Positions 1 through 11,098 are shown, counted from the stretch's first letter. The stretch is DNA of 64,000 nt from Metopolophium dirhodum (GCF_019925205.1 NC_083560.1:32596270-32660269), one strand, 5' to 3'. Program-made: numbers and translations. Notes: generated by a model from the sequence alone, not told the origin.

Positions 1-413
1 CCTAACGCCGAATTGGAATTTTCTGATTCGTATCAGTATAGGATATTCCTTAATATTATTCTATATTAATAATAAATGGCTATTTTAAGCCTTTCTTTAA
101 TATTGTTATTTATTGTTTCTGTGTGAAAATTTAATTCGATGATTTTGTAGTTCTATTCATTTTTATATTGACTGCCGTCTTATGCATTTGAGCAGTGTAA
201 TATTGAATTATTTAAATTGAAATCAGTGCAAAGTATCTTAATATTATTTTATTCTTCATATTTATTTTACATTATTATGGCAAACAAGGTAAGTTTTCTT
301 AACTAACAATAATTTATTGTATGCTTTGTCTATAGTATATTAAAGTATACAATTTATTCTGCTTGTCTCGATAACTCTAGATGAGTCTACACTGAGTATT
401 TTTAATGAATATC
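1..413. other. AT-rich flank, nothing recognised
   Basis: AT-rich sequence ahead of the first hAT element. I see no coding signal, inverted repeat or promoter that I can support. Confidence 0.5.
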
Positions 414-646
414 GTATACGACTCAGAGGTTCCCAAACTGTGCGCCGCGGCGCCCTGGTGAGCCACGGTGTGTTGTCAGGGGAGCCGCGGCTGTGCCTCG
501 CTGCCGACAATGTTATCTGGTCTAAAAATAAACAACGATATTTTACGATGACGAACACGGTCATTTTTATTACCATTATCTTGATTCCTACAATAAGTTA
601 TTATTACTATACTAAACAATTATTGTATTTGATAAAGATAAGCGAC

Positions 647-660
647 TGTTCGTGTCTGGT
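647..660. repeat. Left 14-bp target duplication of GC-rich insert
   Basis: TGTTCGTGTCTGGT occurs here and again at 3483-3496, exactly flanking the GC-rich insert. Identical 14-bp copies on both sides mark an insertion with a staggered cut. Nine of the 14 bases match the 28S target duplicated by R1 retrotransposons, which I recall as TGTCCCTATCTACT. Confidence 0.85.
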
Positions 661-3482
661 ATCTAGCGAAACCACAGCCAAGGAGGTGGGGCCTGTGAGT
701 TTCGCTGGGCGTCGCGGAGTTGACAGACCGCGGCGCTTGCCGAAGGCCGGGGCGTCCACGTCGCCGGCGGATGGATACTGACTTTGAAAAGTTTGCTAAC
801 ACCGAGCCACCGTCCCATTTACGGTTGATTAAGTGAATCAACCGGTGACACGAGATCCAATCACGGCGTCTCTGACAAACGTCTACCTGGAAGGGCGTGA
901 GCTGAGAATCACAGAAGGCCGTCGCTAGCTCCTATACGCTCAAGGCGACGCGTCGGGTGATTACTTCTCCGAACATCCCTCATGAGTACCTTGACCGATA
1001 GATGGTTCGCATTAGCTATATGCAAAGGTGTGTTCCTGGCGGGAGAGATCAAACCGAGTGGATGGGAAGACCCGGTCGCAGATAGGCGGTGATCTGGATT
1101 CAGTTAACCGCTCGCAAATGACCCTGCTTTAGAGGGAGGACTCTGACGCTGTGCACCAGAACTAACCTCGACAGCACGGCGCCGCCAAGCAGCAAAACCT
1201 TGAACGCACCAGCCCGTCCGGCCGGCAAACGCAGTTTGTCGTCAAAACAAGCACAATTTGCTACCATAAGACTGAAATCACCGATGAGTGGGCGGAGCCA
1301 GCACTACATACCTGAACTACGGGCAGGTAACATCTTAGTAACGTTAGGCAGAAGCGAGGGAACGGGTGCTAAGACCAGTCGTCGCCGTAAGAACGGCAAA
1401 AGAAACTGCGTTGACGACGGCGACGGCGGGCTCGGATCCCCGTTGCTGCGTGGAAACCGACCGCTACAAACAACACGAGGCCACCAGAACTCTGAAGGCG
1501 GCAGAGCGAGGGAAGGTTCAGAGGACCTCTGGTTACACCGGGACTCCGCCGGTCGGGGAGGGGCTAGCGGGCCCCTGGAGCGGTCCGACCTAGGTTGCTG
1601 AAAGGGCATCGAGGTAACCCCGTGAAGACTTACTGGCACGTCCACCCGCCTGGCAAGGACGGCCCAACCGGGTCACGACGAGTCAGGCGGGTGGACTGAC
1701 CAGTACAAGTACACACCTGCTACCGACCGCGATAAGACGAGTCACGTTGAGAAACTGGCTGACTAATCTGGTCCGTGAAAGGGGCAGGCGGGGTACGGTC
1801 TTAACGAAGCTAGCCCTAGAGCTTCGAGCTAACTGAACTGTAATCACAAGGGCTCGGGGCAGGTCAAACTTGGTGCTAGCGAAATGACCAAGGACCTCCG
1901 AGTTCCCTGGGCCACCTGTACCTTCCAGGGTAGCAACCCGGTGGTTTAGTGCACGCTAAGTCACAAAAGGTCTGAAATGGGTAGGAAGGCGGGGGGGGCG
2001 CCCGAACAAGGCTACACCCTCGAGCGCCCTCACGAAATGCTTACTCATGATTGTACTGAATCGTGAGAAGCGAAAAAGAGCCGCGGGATTGAGACCACGG
2101 CTGACGATGTTCTGCCTGGGCGCAGGACTGGGTGGATGACGAATGGCCAGAAGGCGTCTTCGCACCCCCGGGTCACCTAAGGACCCCGTCCCGATCTCAA
2201 CGCCAGTGGAGAGCGCATCTCTAAACCGAGCTTCCCGGGGTAATAGGAAGCACCTGAAGGTGGTCTCAGAGACTTACCGGTGGTGACGGGAAAGGGTCAT
2301 CAATGAAGGAAAAGAGGACTGGTTAGGCAGTTTTCAGTAGATCAGCTCCTCCAACAGTATACCCCAGAGATGGGCAGCTTGCCAAGCGAGGGTCCTCACG
2401 GATCTCAGAGCATCTGCTTACACATATGACTGCCCACCCTTCAAGTACGAAAAAGCTCCGCGCTCAAGGTGCAAGCGATCGGAGCGGACCGAATCGCAGA
2501 GCGCGGACTAACGGAAAAACCAATAGCCGTGTTCCAGCCTCCAGGCGTATCAACGCACTGAGGAAGGGCAGTCCTGATAGGCACGTCAAAAGACCTCGAC
2601 GTGGGTCCCCAAATAAGGACGACCGAGGTGATGGAGGGCGCCTTCCTTCTCCGCACGGGAACAAACTACCCGAGTGGGGGTACCATACCACCTGCGACAA
2701 ACCAGTGGGCTTGAGCGAGAGGCGCCAGCGTACGACGGGCGAAGCAGACGCGGACCTCTGCCGGCGCGCTGGCGCTTCTAGCACGAACCTGACTGAGAGT
2801 TCACGGGCCCAGCCAACTCGTGAACGAACACGTGCAAGATGGAAGTCCGGCTGGGTGACACCCACCGACAAGCACCCAAACCCGAACATTCGGTACGGAC
2901 ACGGCACCCGGCAAAAGAAAACCGTATCACTCAAAAAAGGTCGCACCGCGGCAGCGTAAGAACTGCTCCGATGCCGATGCTAGTGGGAAAAGAGTCGTTG
3001 TGAGTACTCTGGATAACGGATCCTTAAATCTCATCCCATGGGCGACGAGGATAGCCCCACTGAAAACCCGACATTGCCAACGCTCGAATGGTATCAGTGC
3101 CCGTCGAGCTTTGTGGCCTGCGTCCGGCCGACGCGCGTGGATACCTCGCGTGCTCGCGCTCGCCGGCCGCGCGTTCGCGACTTATGTGGATGGCCTCGCG
3201 GGGGCTGTCGGGAGTAGCGCCTTAGTAGAAGGGGAGCTATTTGACTGGGTCGAATCCAGCGCTCGCCGACGTGGATCAACGAAACCCACCGATCTACCTC
3301 GTACGAGAGTAGCCGGTGGGGGACCGTCAGTATGGCGCCAGGGCGCCCTGATGTAAACCCGTCGGAGAGACGTGACCGCGTCATCCAAAGGCGTGAAGGA
3401 GCCGCCCTCGCGATGAATGGCTAATGGTGTAACAACCCCCGAGGGAATGGTCTTATACTCCCCGTCACACAGTGGTTATCAA
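661..3482 (+). mobile_element. GC-rich non-coding insert starting with 28S rRNA sequence
   Basis: A 2,822-bp block, far richer in GC than its surroundings, sits between two identical 14-bp duplications. Its first 23 bases (661-683, starting ATCTAGCGAAACC) match the highly conserved 28S rRNA segment that lies immediately downstream of the R1 insertion point. After that I cannot recognise the 28S continuation (the expected GGGAACGGGC is missing), nor any of the universal 28S landmarks I checked. All six frames are broken by stops every 60-180 codons and no reverse transcriptase or endonuclease motif is visible, so it is probably not a coding retroelement. Short complementary tracts are frequent, as in structured RNA. 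The best reading is a reverse-transcribed RNA, part 28S and part unknown, inserted by R1-like machinery. An rDNA-locus retroelement with decayed or no coding capacity is the alternative. Confidence 0.5.
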
Positions 3483-3496
3483 TGTTCGTGTCTGGT
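3483..3496. repeat. Right 14-bp target duplication of GC-rich insert
   Basis: TGTTCGTGTCTGGT, identical to 647-660. Hosting hAT sequence resumes right after it. Confidence 0.85.
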
Positions 3497-3650
3497 GAAA
3501 TTCGTTTCTGCGTTAGTACCTATTTATTAACTATACACTCCGGTATCAGTCTCGGTGTGTTATAATATTTTGTTCAAGTTTAAGAATATATATATTTAGT
3601 AAGTTCTGTGATTTTCTTTAAGTTGTGACTTTGTTCTGTGTTTAATTATT

Positions 3651-3788
3651 ATGGATCGATTTTTATTAAACAAACGTAAACGTACGAGTACATATGAAGA
3701 CGAAAAAATTTTACCAACAACCAGTTGCGGTGAAACAGTAAAAAAGCGAAAATGTCGTAAGTATGATGATAGTTATTTGGAAAAATGA
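3651..3788 (+). pseudogene. hAT transposase N-terminal fragment (ZBED5/SCAND3-like)
   Basis: An ATG opens a 45-codon frame that starts MDRFLLNKRKR and runs to KYDDSYLEK before a stop. This is the basic leader plus the KYDDSYL motif that opens ZBED5/FAM200/SCAND3-type hAT transposases. The BED-finger remainder and the whole catalytic core are absent. The sequence jumps, near codon 40, straight into the C-terminal dimerisation domain in another frame (3763-3999). It is a deletion relic and cannot make a working enzyme. Confidence 0.65.
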
Positions 3789-3999
3789 ATATCCCCTTAT
3801 ATGTGAAAAAGCTCTACGTGTTTTAATTCCGTTTTCTACTTTATATTTATGTGAAGCTGGGTTTTCGGCGGTCGCTGTGATAAAAAGCACATATCAGTCA
3901 AAAATCAATGTGGAGAAGGAAATGAGAGTAGTGGTATCAAGTTTGATCCCAAGATTTGAAAAACTATGCAGTGATGTCCAGGCTCATCCATCTCACTAA
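3763..3999 (+). pseudogene. hAT transposase C-terminal dimerisation fragment
   Basis: This 78-codon frame carries the hAT C-terminal signature: W-K-N-E-Y-P-L, then FSTLYLCEAGFSA, and ends with LCSDVQAHPSH as in ZBED5/SCAND3-like proteins. In hAT enzymes this domain mediates multimerisation. It overlaps the end of the N-terminal fragment in a different frame, so the internal deletion also shifted frame. No catalytic D, D or E segments remain. Sequence assignment is strong; function is lost. Confidence 0.75.
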
Positions 4000-4247
4000 T
4001 TCAATTGTTTTCTACAAATAAACTATATCTAATTTACTTTACCTAATAAAATTAAAAATTAAATATTTCAGTGTATAATTATATAAAATAAATATTTCTA
4101 TGTTATCTATTGAAAATTATACATGTTTGTTATTTTATCTATTTTATTTAAAAAAAGGTCGTACATTTTACTAAGGACGCTATGAGCAAACTTCAATTCT
4201 ATAAGAGCGTCACGAGTAGGAAAAGTTTGGGAACCTCTGGTATACGT

Positions 4248-4730
4248 AATATAAATATAATCTGGTTGATTTAGAAGAAGAATATTTATAAGTGGATTTC
4301 CTGCAGAACTGATTCCTTGATTATTATACTACAGCACACTGTTATAACAACATATGCATTTTCATTTCATTTAAAACTAGTATAATATATTGCTGGTTAA
4401 AGGGCTCTTTGAAACTCCAGACAATTTAATCTTAAAAAAATATTCAGGATTCATTTTGTATGATTTTGCGAGACAGTATTGATCAGACTTACTAGATTTA
4501 TAATATATTGTGCCTAATAATATCATATAATCAAAGCTGGACACTAACTAGTCAAAAAATTAAAGTTAAGTTAGAAAGTTTGTTTGGGCTGCCGGCTATT
4601 AGCTTGCATTTGGCCGGGCAGCTACTTAAATATAGAGAAAATGGTGTTCAACTTGGGACGGGATAGGTGACCACTAAATATAAATACTAGCACGTCGTAT
4701 ATAAATGACAATAATATATTACGCTACAAC
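4248..4730. other. AT-rich spacer
   Basis: Unique-looking AT-rich sequence between the hAT element and the GC-rich island. No supported gene or repeat. Confidence 0.4.
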
Positions 4731-5385
4731 AAATGTGTATATGTCGGTCGGGAAAACGTCTCTTCCCGAGCACGACTTAAAACAATAATAACAACAATGA
4801 CGATTATGACAGTAGACATATACATTACCGATCGGCACATACGCTGCGGCGGGGCGGGGTATCGGCAGCAGCGGCTGCGGCTGCAACAGCTGATGCGGCT
4901 ATACGATGACACGCAGGTGAACGGGGAGCGGCGGCTGTTGGCGGCGGCGACTGCGACACCGGACGATGGCAAGCGGCCGGATTACGTAATTGACCGGATT
5001 ACGTAAGGCGCAAAGTACGTAATCCCGGCACTGAAAACGTCGTCGAACGCGGAACACACGCAATAATAATTTCGGCAGTGGACGATATACGCGATAATCG
5101 CGCGAGCGCGAAATAATAATACACAACGAGGTAGTAGGTACGTAACAATATGCGCGGATACCACAGGCGGCTATCGACAAAACGGCACAAAACGGCACAA
5201 AACGGCACAAAAACGGCACACGGCAACTCGCACAGTCTGCTCGCGTAGAGCGTAGGGCAAAGACAAAAAATAAGTCGCCGGAGGCCGGCGTCCGTGGGCT
5301 GCGCGTTGCGCTGTCTCGCAGACCGGTTGCTGACTGTCGCGACGAAAACGGCGGCAAGTTCGAACAAAGTTACTTTTTAGTTAGT
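4731..5385. promoter_or_regulatory. CpG-rich island, possible promoter or 5' exon of unknown unit
   Basis: About 650 bp with much higher GC and CpG content than the surroundings. It contains repeated CGGC and GATTACGTAA words and four tandem copies of an 11-12-bp unit (AAAACGGCAC) at about 5179-5221. Open frames on both strands here (longest about 150 codons on minus) have no recognisable domain and look compositional. It may be a promoter or 5' UTR of a gene or retroelement outside what I can see. I infer this only from composition. Confidence 0.25.
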
Positions 5386-5733
5386 TTTAATTCATATTAA
5401 CTTTGTAAATCAACAAGTTGAATTTAATGTGTAAAATAGTCACATCTAACTTGTTAGAGGAAAAACTAACTAATTATTATTATTTTTTTCATTCCAAAAT
5501 TCCAAAGGTTGTTTCTCAATCATGACATTATGGCTATATGCCTACATAGATTATTGGCTCATATATAATAATGATTATTAGTATTTATAATAATGCATGA
5601 ACAGAAACCACGGATTTTACACGTAGTCTGTATAATGTTGATATCTAATAGATAAAAATAGTATCTATATGAGTAGCTCAACCAATTAGTATTAATATTC
5701 AAACTCTTCTCCTAAACTACCATTAACAACATT

Positions 5734-5943
5734 TTCTGAAGAAAAAGAAAAATTGTATATTATGTATAATACAAGTATTCCCTCTTGTGCTCACGTCGAG
5801 AGAATTTTTAGTGCAAGAGGCCAATTATTCAATTTTATTTAATTATTTAATTATTTCATTTTATTAAACCCACGTCTATGTCTGATGATAATTCTGAAAT
5901 TTCAATTTTGTTAAATTTAACAAATATTTTGAATAAAATATAC
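5734..5943 (+). pseudogene. hAT dimerisation-domain remnant
   Basis: A short frame reads YNTSIPSCAHVERIFSARG, the hATC motif (usually N-T-P-I-P-S-S-A-x-V-E-R-x-F-S), followed after one stop by a tail like the N/S-R-L-S-D-D-N-F-E-x-L-x-L-L end of hAT transposases. It differs from the copy at 3763-3999, so it comes from a second hAT family. No terminal repeats could be paired with it. Confidence 0.6.
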
Positions 5944-6613
5944 TAGAATATAGTCATATAGATTATATTATGTATTAATGTATTATTATTTAATATTAAT
6001 ATTTTAAGTTGTCATACTGTTATATATTTTTTTTATTTTGTTTCGCTCTTTATGTTTTAATAACTGATCAGTGATATACCAATTAATTTCCAATTAATTG
6101 AAATTATTACTTACCTAATTAGAATATTTTGATAAAATTACTAGGTGTTTAATTCAATTTTTCAGTTTTAATCAATAATTGAAGTTAGATAACTTATTAT
6201 TTACATTTCAAAACCCAAAATATAATTTAAAAAAACAGTATTTTTATAAAATTGTTTGTATCTTGAATATTTGGGAAAGATTACTTCACACAAAGTGCGA
6301 CCCGAACTCACGATCTCATGATTCAAATAAATTAATAAACTTGTAGGAAGGCCTCTTCTTTCTCGGCATGATTATTATTATAAGAAGTAATAATCATTAA
6401 TTATACAATACTTTATATTTAAGTATAAAATCATAATTAATGTAATTGTTTGAACATAATTAACTGTTTTACATAACATAACATAATATAACATAACTGA
6501 GGGTAAGTACAAAAAAAAGGTTAGGTCCTCAGTCAAGACGGCGAGGGATACAAAGCAGTATTACCAATAGTCACCACAGTATGCCTACAAACTATAAACT
6601 AACTTAAATAGTG
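5944..6613. other. AT-rich spacer
   Basis: Very AT-rich sequence with a simple CATAA-type run near 6472-6497. No gene seen. Confidence 0.4.
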
Positions 6614-6795
6614 AAGGACTTGAAACCAATTTTAGAAACCGGTATAAACCGTTTAAATCCGAAACTGAAAACAAAATCAAAACCGAAACCGCAAAAAAAA
6701 TTAGAAACTGGTATTAAATAAAAATTTAAACCAAAATCGAAAAAATCAAAAATCAAAACCGAAACCTAAATGTTTTCAATCGGTTTCAAGCCCTG
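6614..6795. mobile_element. Short hAT-type MITE remnant rich in AACCGAAA
   Basis: The left end has GGACTTGAAACC and the right end GGTTTCAAGCCCTG, imperfect inverted ends of the CAGGGCTTGAAACC type seen in non-autonomous hAT elements. The interior is low-complexity, with repeated AAACCGAAA words. It resembles the ends of the larger element at 7259-12155. No clear target duplication. Confidence 0.4.
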
Positions 6796-6848
6796 CCCCC
6801 AAGAGAAACAGTGGCCAAAAACATCGTAACTAAATCTAGCAAATTCAG

Positions 6849-7076
6849 CTGATTAATTTGGTACTAGTGCCGGTGCTGACGCCAAATTTGGAACTTCCCC
6901 AATAGGCAGCAGGGGCCCTAGCAAAATCCAAAACCAGCCTAGCAAAACCTAACATTATCTGCTGATTAATTTTACATTATTTATTTTGGAATCGAACAGA
7001 GTGCCAGTGCTGACGCCAAATTTGGAAATTAATTTTGAATTTAATAAGTTCAGGGGCCCTAGCAAAATCTAGCAAA
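6849..7076. repeat. Imperfect direct duplication
   Basis: Two copies (from 6849 and from 6962) share CTGATTAATTT, then TGCTGACGCCAAATTTGGAA, then GGGGCCCTAGCAAAATC in the same order. The spacing differs, so it is an old local duplication. No coding content. Confidence 0.55.
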
Positions 7077-7589
7077 TCCCTAGCAAATTGTTGGTGTTAG
7101 TTGCATAGGCATAGCATAATGTGTCGGTGCCAACTGGACGGACATCTATGTTAGTATTACTTTGTCGTTCAAAAAATGTTTATACAGTGCACCTAAAATA
7201 GTATTGAAGTTATAGTTGATCATCCCAAATTTTTACTATTTTTACTATTGTTGCTACCCAGGGATTGAAACCGGTTATTTTGGGGTTCCTATTATCGGTT
7301 ACCGTTATTATAAACCTATTTGTACTCCCGGTTATCGGTTACCGGTTACCGTGACAATTTTTCAGCTAACATAAAACGTTATTTATTTATTTATTAATTA
7401 ATTCACGGAATAAAAAATTCCTTATTTAGTACAGTACATAACAATAATTCAGTAAAATAAGATAGCTAACATATACAAGGGGTAATGGCCTAAAAAATAC
7501 AGCAGAATTACAGGCACAGTAAATATAAACTAAAATAATTAGGACACAAGTAAAATTACATACAACAAATGTACAAAAATAACAGAATA

Positions 7590-10426
7590 TTAAGGTAAAC
7601 TGAGAAAGGAGGGGTCCTCGTTAGCCAACCGCATCATGCGGTCAATTGGTTTGTTTTTACCGTAATTGGTACAGTGGAGAGGTACAGCAAAAGGAACTCG
7701 AGACCTTGTGGCCCGATGAGGAACTTTAAAGTTTACTTGGACGAGCAGTGAAGGGGCGCTTAAGGAACCATCGATTTTTTTAAAAAGGCCAGATTAGCTT
7801 TAACGCGCCTATCTGCTAAAGATGTAAGGCCAAGTGCGCGCAATACTGGAGTATAGTCATGAGGAGGATGGACAATTTTTAGCATGTAAGCTGCAGACGA
7901 CAGAAAGCGCCTTTGTACTCGCTCTAAGTGGCAAGAATCAGTTACCACAAACGGGTCCCAGAGCACAGACGCATACTCTAGCATGCTTCGGACTAAAGAG
8001 CAGTAGACAGTTTTGAGAGATCCAGACAGCTTGAACTCATTCATGGTGCGCATTACGAAGCCAAGCGATTTGAGGGCTCGGCAGCAGATGGAGTCAATGT
8101 GAGGGCGGAAGTTCAGATCAGCAGTGAAAATAACGTCCAAGTCGCTATTGCTTGCAACTCTATCAATCACTGAACCATTGATAGTGTAAGAATAATCAAA
8201 TACCAACCGGCGCCTGGTGAAGGACATAGCTTTGCATTTATTAGTATTAAATTGGAGGCCAAGAGTGCTGAACCATAAGCTAATGGAATCTAACTCGTTC
8301 TAAAGGGCGAGACAGTCAGCTTCAGATTCGATTTTTCGGAAAAGTTTCAGGTCGTCAGCGAACATAAGGAATCTACACTTAGGAACAGCCTTCGTAATTC
8401 CATTTATAAATAACGAAAAAAGCAGGGGAGACAAGTGACCACCTTGAGGAACACCAGATGGAACAGGGACGACAGCAGGTTTTGATCCAAGCACTTTGAC
8501 CCACTGGACACGATCGGACAGGTATGATTTAAACCAGGACAAAATAGGTTCGCCAAAACCGGACTTATATAGGATGTCAATGAGGATAGCGTGGTCGACA
8601 AGGTCAAATGCTTTCACAAAATCAGTGTAAACCACGTCTACTTGGGAGCGATTTTCAAATGTCTCAAGGACAAAATTATTAAACACAATTAGGTTCGAAG
8701 TGGAAGAACGTCCGGGTCGGAAACCATATTGTTCGTCGACTAGTACAGAGTCAACCGAGGGCTGAATGGATTGCAGTACTAAGTGTTCGAAAAGCTTGGC
8801 AATATGACTTAGAATCGAGATGCGTCGAGTGACGTTAGATTTGTCGCCAGATTTGAACACAGGGGTGAGTGAGCTGATTTTAAGCATTGATGGAAAAATT
8901 CCATCATCCATTGAACGCCTGAAGAGTAACCATAAAGGAAAACAGAGGACAGATCTGATGTTATACAAAAAGGTCCCAGATAGACCATCAGGGCCAACGG
9001 AGTGTACATTTTTTAGAGCAGCTAACCCGTTCTCGACATCATCGACACTGAAGATGCAGTCAGAAGGTAAAGTATGCTGCGCAAATGGAATAACAGGTAG
9101 GCTACTTGCTGGGGAAGGCACATAGACTGAGTTAAAGTAGGATGAGAAAAGACTGGAGATGGATTCAGGACCAGTGGCAGTTAGATCATTGAGGTGAACA
9201 GAGTTGGGAATACCATTGCTAGATCTACGCTTACGTACAAAGCCCCAGAATAAACGAGGATTAACTTTAAGCTTGTTTTCGGTGTTATGCAGAAATGTTT
9301 TATAGCACTTTTTATAATAATACTTATACTGAGCGCGCAGGTTAGAGAACTTGTTATAGTCAGCAGGGTTACGTGATGCTTTGTATTTAGCGTGCATTTC
9401 TTTCTTGGCAAAAACAATGTTTTTTAGATTTTTAGAGAACCAGGATGGAAATTTAGAAGGTTTGAAAACAACTAAAGGTACAAAACTTGTGACACAGTAA
9501 TGCAATGCATCGTACAATGCACACGTAGCAGAATCAATATCGGTTGTTGCTAATGTTTCTAACCAGTTAAACGATGAAAAGAAGGCACTAATACGAGGAT
9601 AACAGGCTTTACGAAAATTATAATATTTATGACATCTATCAATAGATGGTAAGTCATCTACAAAAGTAAGCATAAAAACTAAGGCTGGGTGGTAAGGATC
9701 ACAAGGAACCACTCCAGTAACGGATTTCTCTATATTGATCCGAGAATCATTTGAAAAAACTAGATCAAGGAAATTGCCATTGGAGTTGGGTATGTGATTT
9801 AGCTGGAAAAAATTATTATATGCGAAAACGTCAGGAACGCAGTGGATTGCAGGGCCAGAGGAAGAATAAATTAAGCCGAAATCGTCATTAGACCAGGATA
9901 GGTCAGGAAGGTTAAAATCACCAGAGAAAATAAATACGGAGCCAGGATTGGCGTCGATAATATATTGAGCAGCAGACATAAAGGATTCATATACCGGGAT
10001 AGGGCTACTAGGAGGAATGTATACGGAACAAACAATATAAGCAGTATTATTTACATAAAATTTAACGAATAAATATTCAACATTGTTTATGAGTGCAGGT
10101 AACAAGTTATGGACCACATCGTTACGAATGGCAACGAGAACTCCTCCTCTACTAAAACTACTGGATTGACTACTTCTATCACACCTAAATACAACATAGT
10201 TGTGTAAACCTAATTCCGTGTCTTGGAAGCTATTAGTAAGCCACGTTTCAGTTAAACAAATGAAAATATAATTAAACACAGCAACTTTACATTTAAAAAG
10301 ACAAAGTTTGGTTCTTAGACCTCTACAGTTTTGATTGTTGCCCATGGGTAGCTTCACTCCTTGGCTGATAAGTTTTTCGGGGTGTTTCACAACACCAGAT
10401 CTGGAAGTGGGTGAAGCGTACGCCAC
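7590..10426 (-). pseudogene. Jockey/CR1 ORF2: APE endonuclease + reverse transcriptase, one stop and one frameshift
   Basis: The long frame at 8300-10426 (708 codons) opens with an APE-type endonuclease (CLTETWL, then a SGDFNLPD motif near residue 170). The reverse transcriptase follows: GPDGLSG, the catalytic-site region YTDFVKAFDLVDH, then GVPQGGHLSPLLF and the FADD box. A single in-frame TAG ends it after CLAL; the frame then continues to 7760 with the usual thumb/C-terminal region (VDFTRRRLVF, WDPFV). A one-base change in an A-run near 7782 shifts the last part into another frame that ends at 7590 (KPIDRMMRL). In CR1/jockey relatives this C-terminal stretch is normally part of ORF2. With only two lesions it is a young copy. 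It may still be transcribed but should not give full-length enzyme. Confidence 0.85.
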
Positions 10427-10461
10427 ATTAAGAGGAGGACAGGTAGACGAACATGAAGATA

Positions 10462-11098
10462 TCAGTTTTTTGGAGTGGCGTCTTGAATCATCTCAGGAGC
10501 AAGACGACCCCAAAAACGTTTGACCATTACACCATCGGGCCAGAATACAGGATCGAGGACAATATCCAGCTTATCCGCAGGCAGACGAATATGGAACGAA
10601 GAGTATGAAAATATCAACATGCTTACGCACAGGCACTGATGACAGCTTGGAAGGTGAGTTCTTTACAGAACCAACAATGAATTTTGATTTTACAGACGAA
10701 GATTGACTGGCAGTCAATTGATTTGTGGGTTGAGTAGAACGATTACCCGTAACCGAGTTCGGGTGTACATCAACTGGCAGTTTAAAGAGTTGAGCATTTG
10801 ATTTGGGAGTTTGGGCATTAGGTGCCGCATTGAGGTGGTTGAGCTTATCACGTAGCTTAGCGTTACTAAGAGCCACTGATTTGAGCTCCACAACCACGGA
10901 TTGAAGAATATTAGCAATATTAATTGAGTTTCCATGCGAAGGCGATACAGGATCAGAAGAAGAATCTTTTAAAAACTTAGACAAGTCGTCACTTAGCTTC
11001 ACACCAGCGGGCAGAGTCTGCGCCACTATATAGTCAACGAGCATGCTTTTAGTCCATTTGCTTAACTCGGAAGAAAGAAGATCATTGTTTTGAGTCAT
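10462..11098 (-). pseudogene. Jockey/CR1 ORF1 (gag-like), frame-broken
   Basis: I take the start at 11098 (MTQNNDLLSSELSKW) rather than the upstream ATG at 11230, because the upstream extension is hydrophobic and unlike ORF1 proteins. About 155 residues follow to the RKHVDIF segment. There the frame breaks (it stops at 10571), and the normal continuation is picked up in another frame with WPDGVMVKRFWGR, a segment common near the end of arthropod CR1/jockey ORF1. That frame stops at 10462, about 35 bp before ORF2. A deletion near the junction is likely. ORF1 proteins bind the element's RNA; no zinc knuckle survives here. Confidence 0.6.

Larger units (their letters stand above)
424..4239 (+). 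mobile_element. hAT transposon, internally deleted, carrying a 2.8-kb insert
   Basis: The left end reads CAGAGGTTCCCAAACT and the right end is its exact reverse complement (AGTTTGGGAACCTCTG, 4224-4239), the CAG...CTG end style of hAT elements. The flanks are GTATACGA (414-421) and GTATACGT (4240-4247), a 7/8 match to the 8-bp duplication typical of hAT; two extra bases (CT, 422-423) sit before the left end. Inside are only two fragments of a ZBED5/SCAND3-like transposase (3651-3999) and a large GC-rich insert (661-3482). Without the insert the element is about 1 kb and non-autonomous. The ends and duplication are seen directly; the superfamily name is from family knowledge. Confidence 0.8.

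Noticed and set aside
2426..2959. 177-codon basic open frame in the GC-rich insert (and overlapping 133- and 160-codon frames)
   Set aside because: GC-rich DNA lowers stop frequency; several frames on both strands are open over the same stretch, none has a domain, and composition alone explains them.
3290..3370. Resemblance of CGTACGAGAG near 3300 to the sarcin-ricin loop of large-subunit rRNA
   Set aside because: Only about nine bases agree and the conserved surroundings are absent. I do not call the insert a full 28S gene on this.
3400..3450. Possible similarity of ATGAATGGCTAA to the 28S segment upstream of the R1 site (ATGAATGGATTAA)
   Set aside because: The match is short and the flanks do not align; it could be chance.
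4899..5357. Minus-strand frame of 152 codons in the CpG-rich island
   Set aside because: Arginine/cysteine-rich with overlapping alternative frames and no known domain; compositional.
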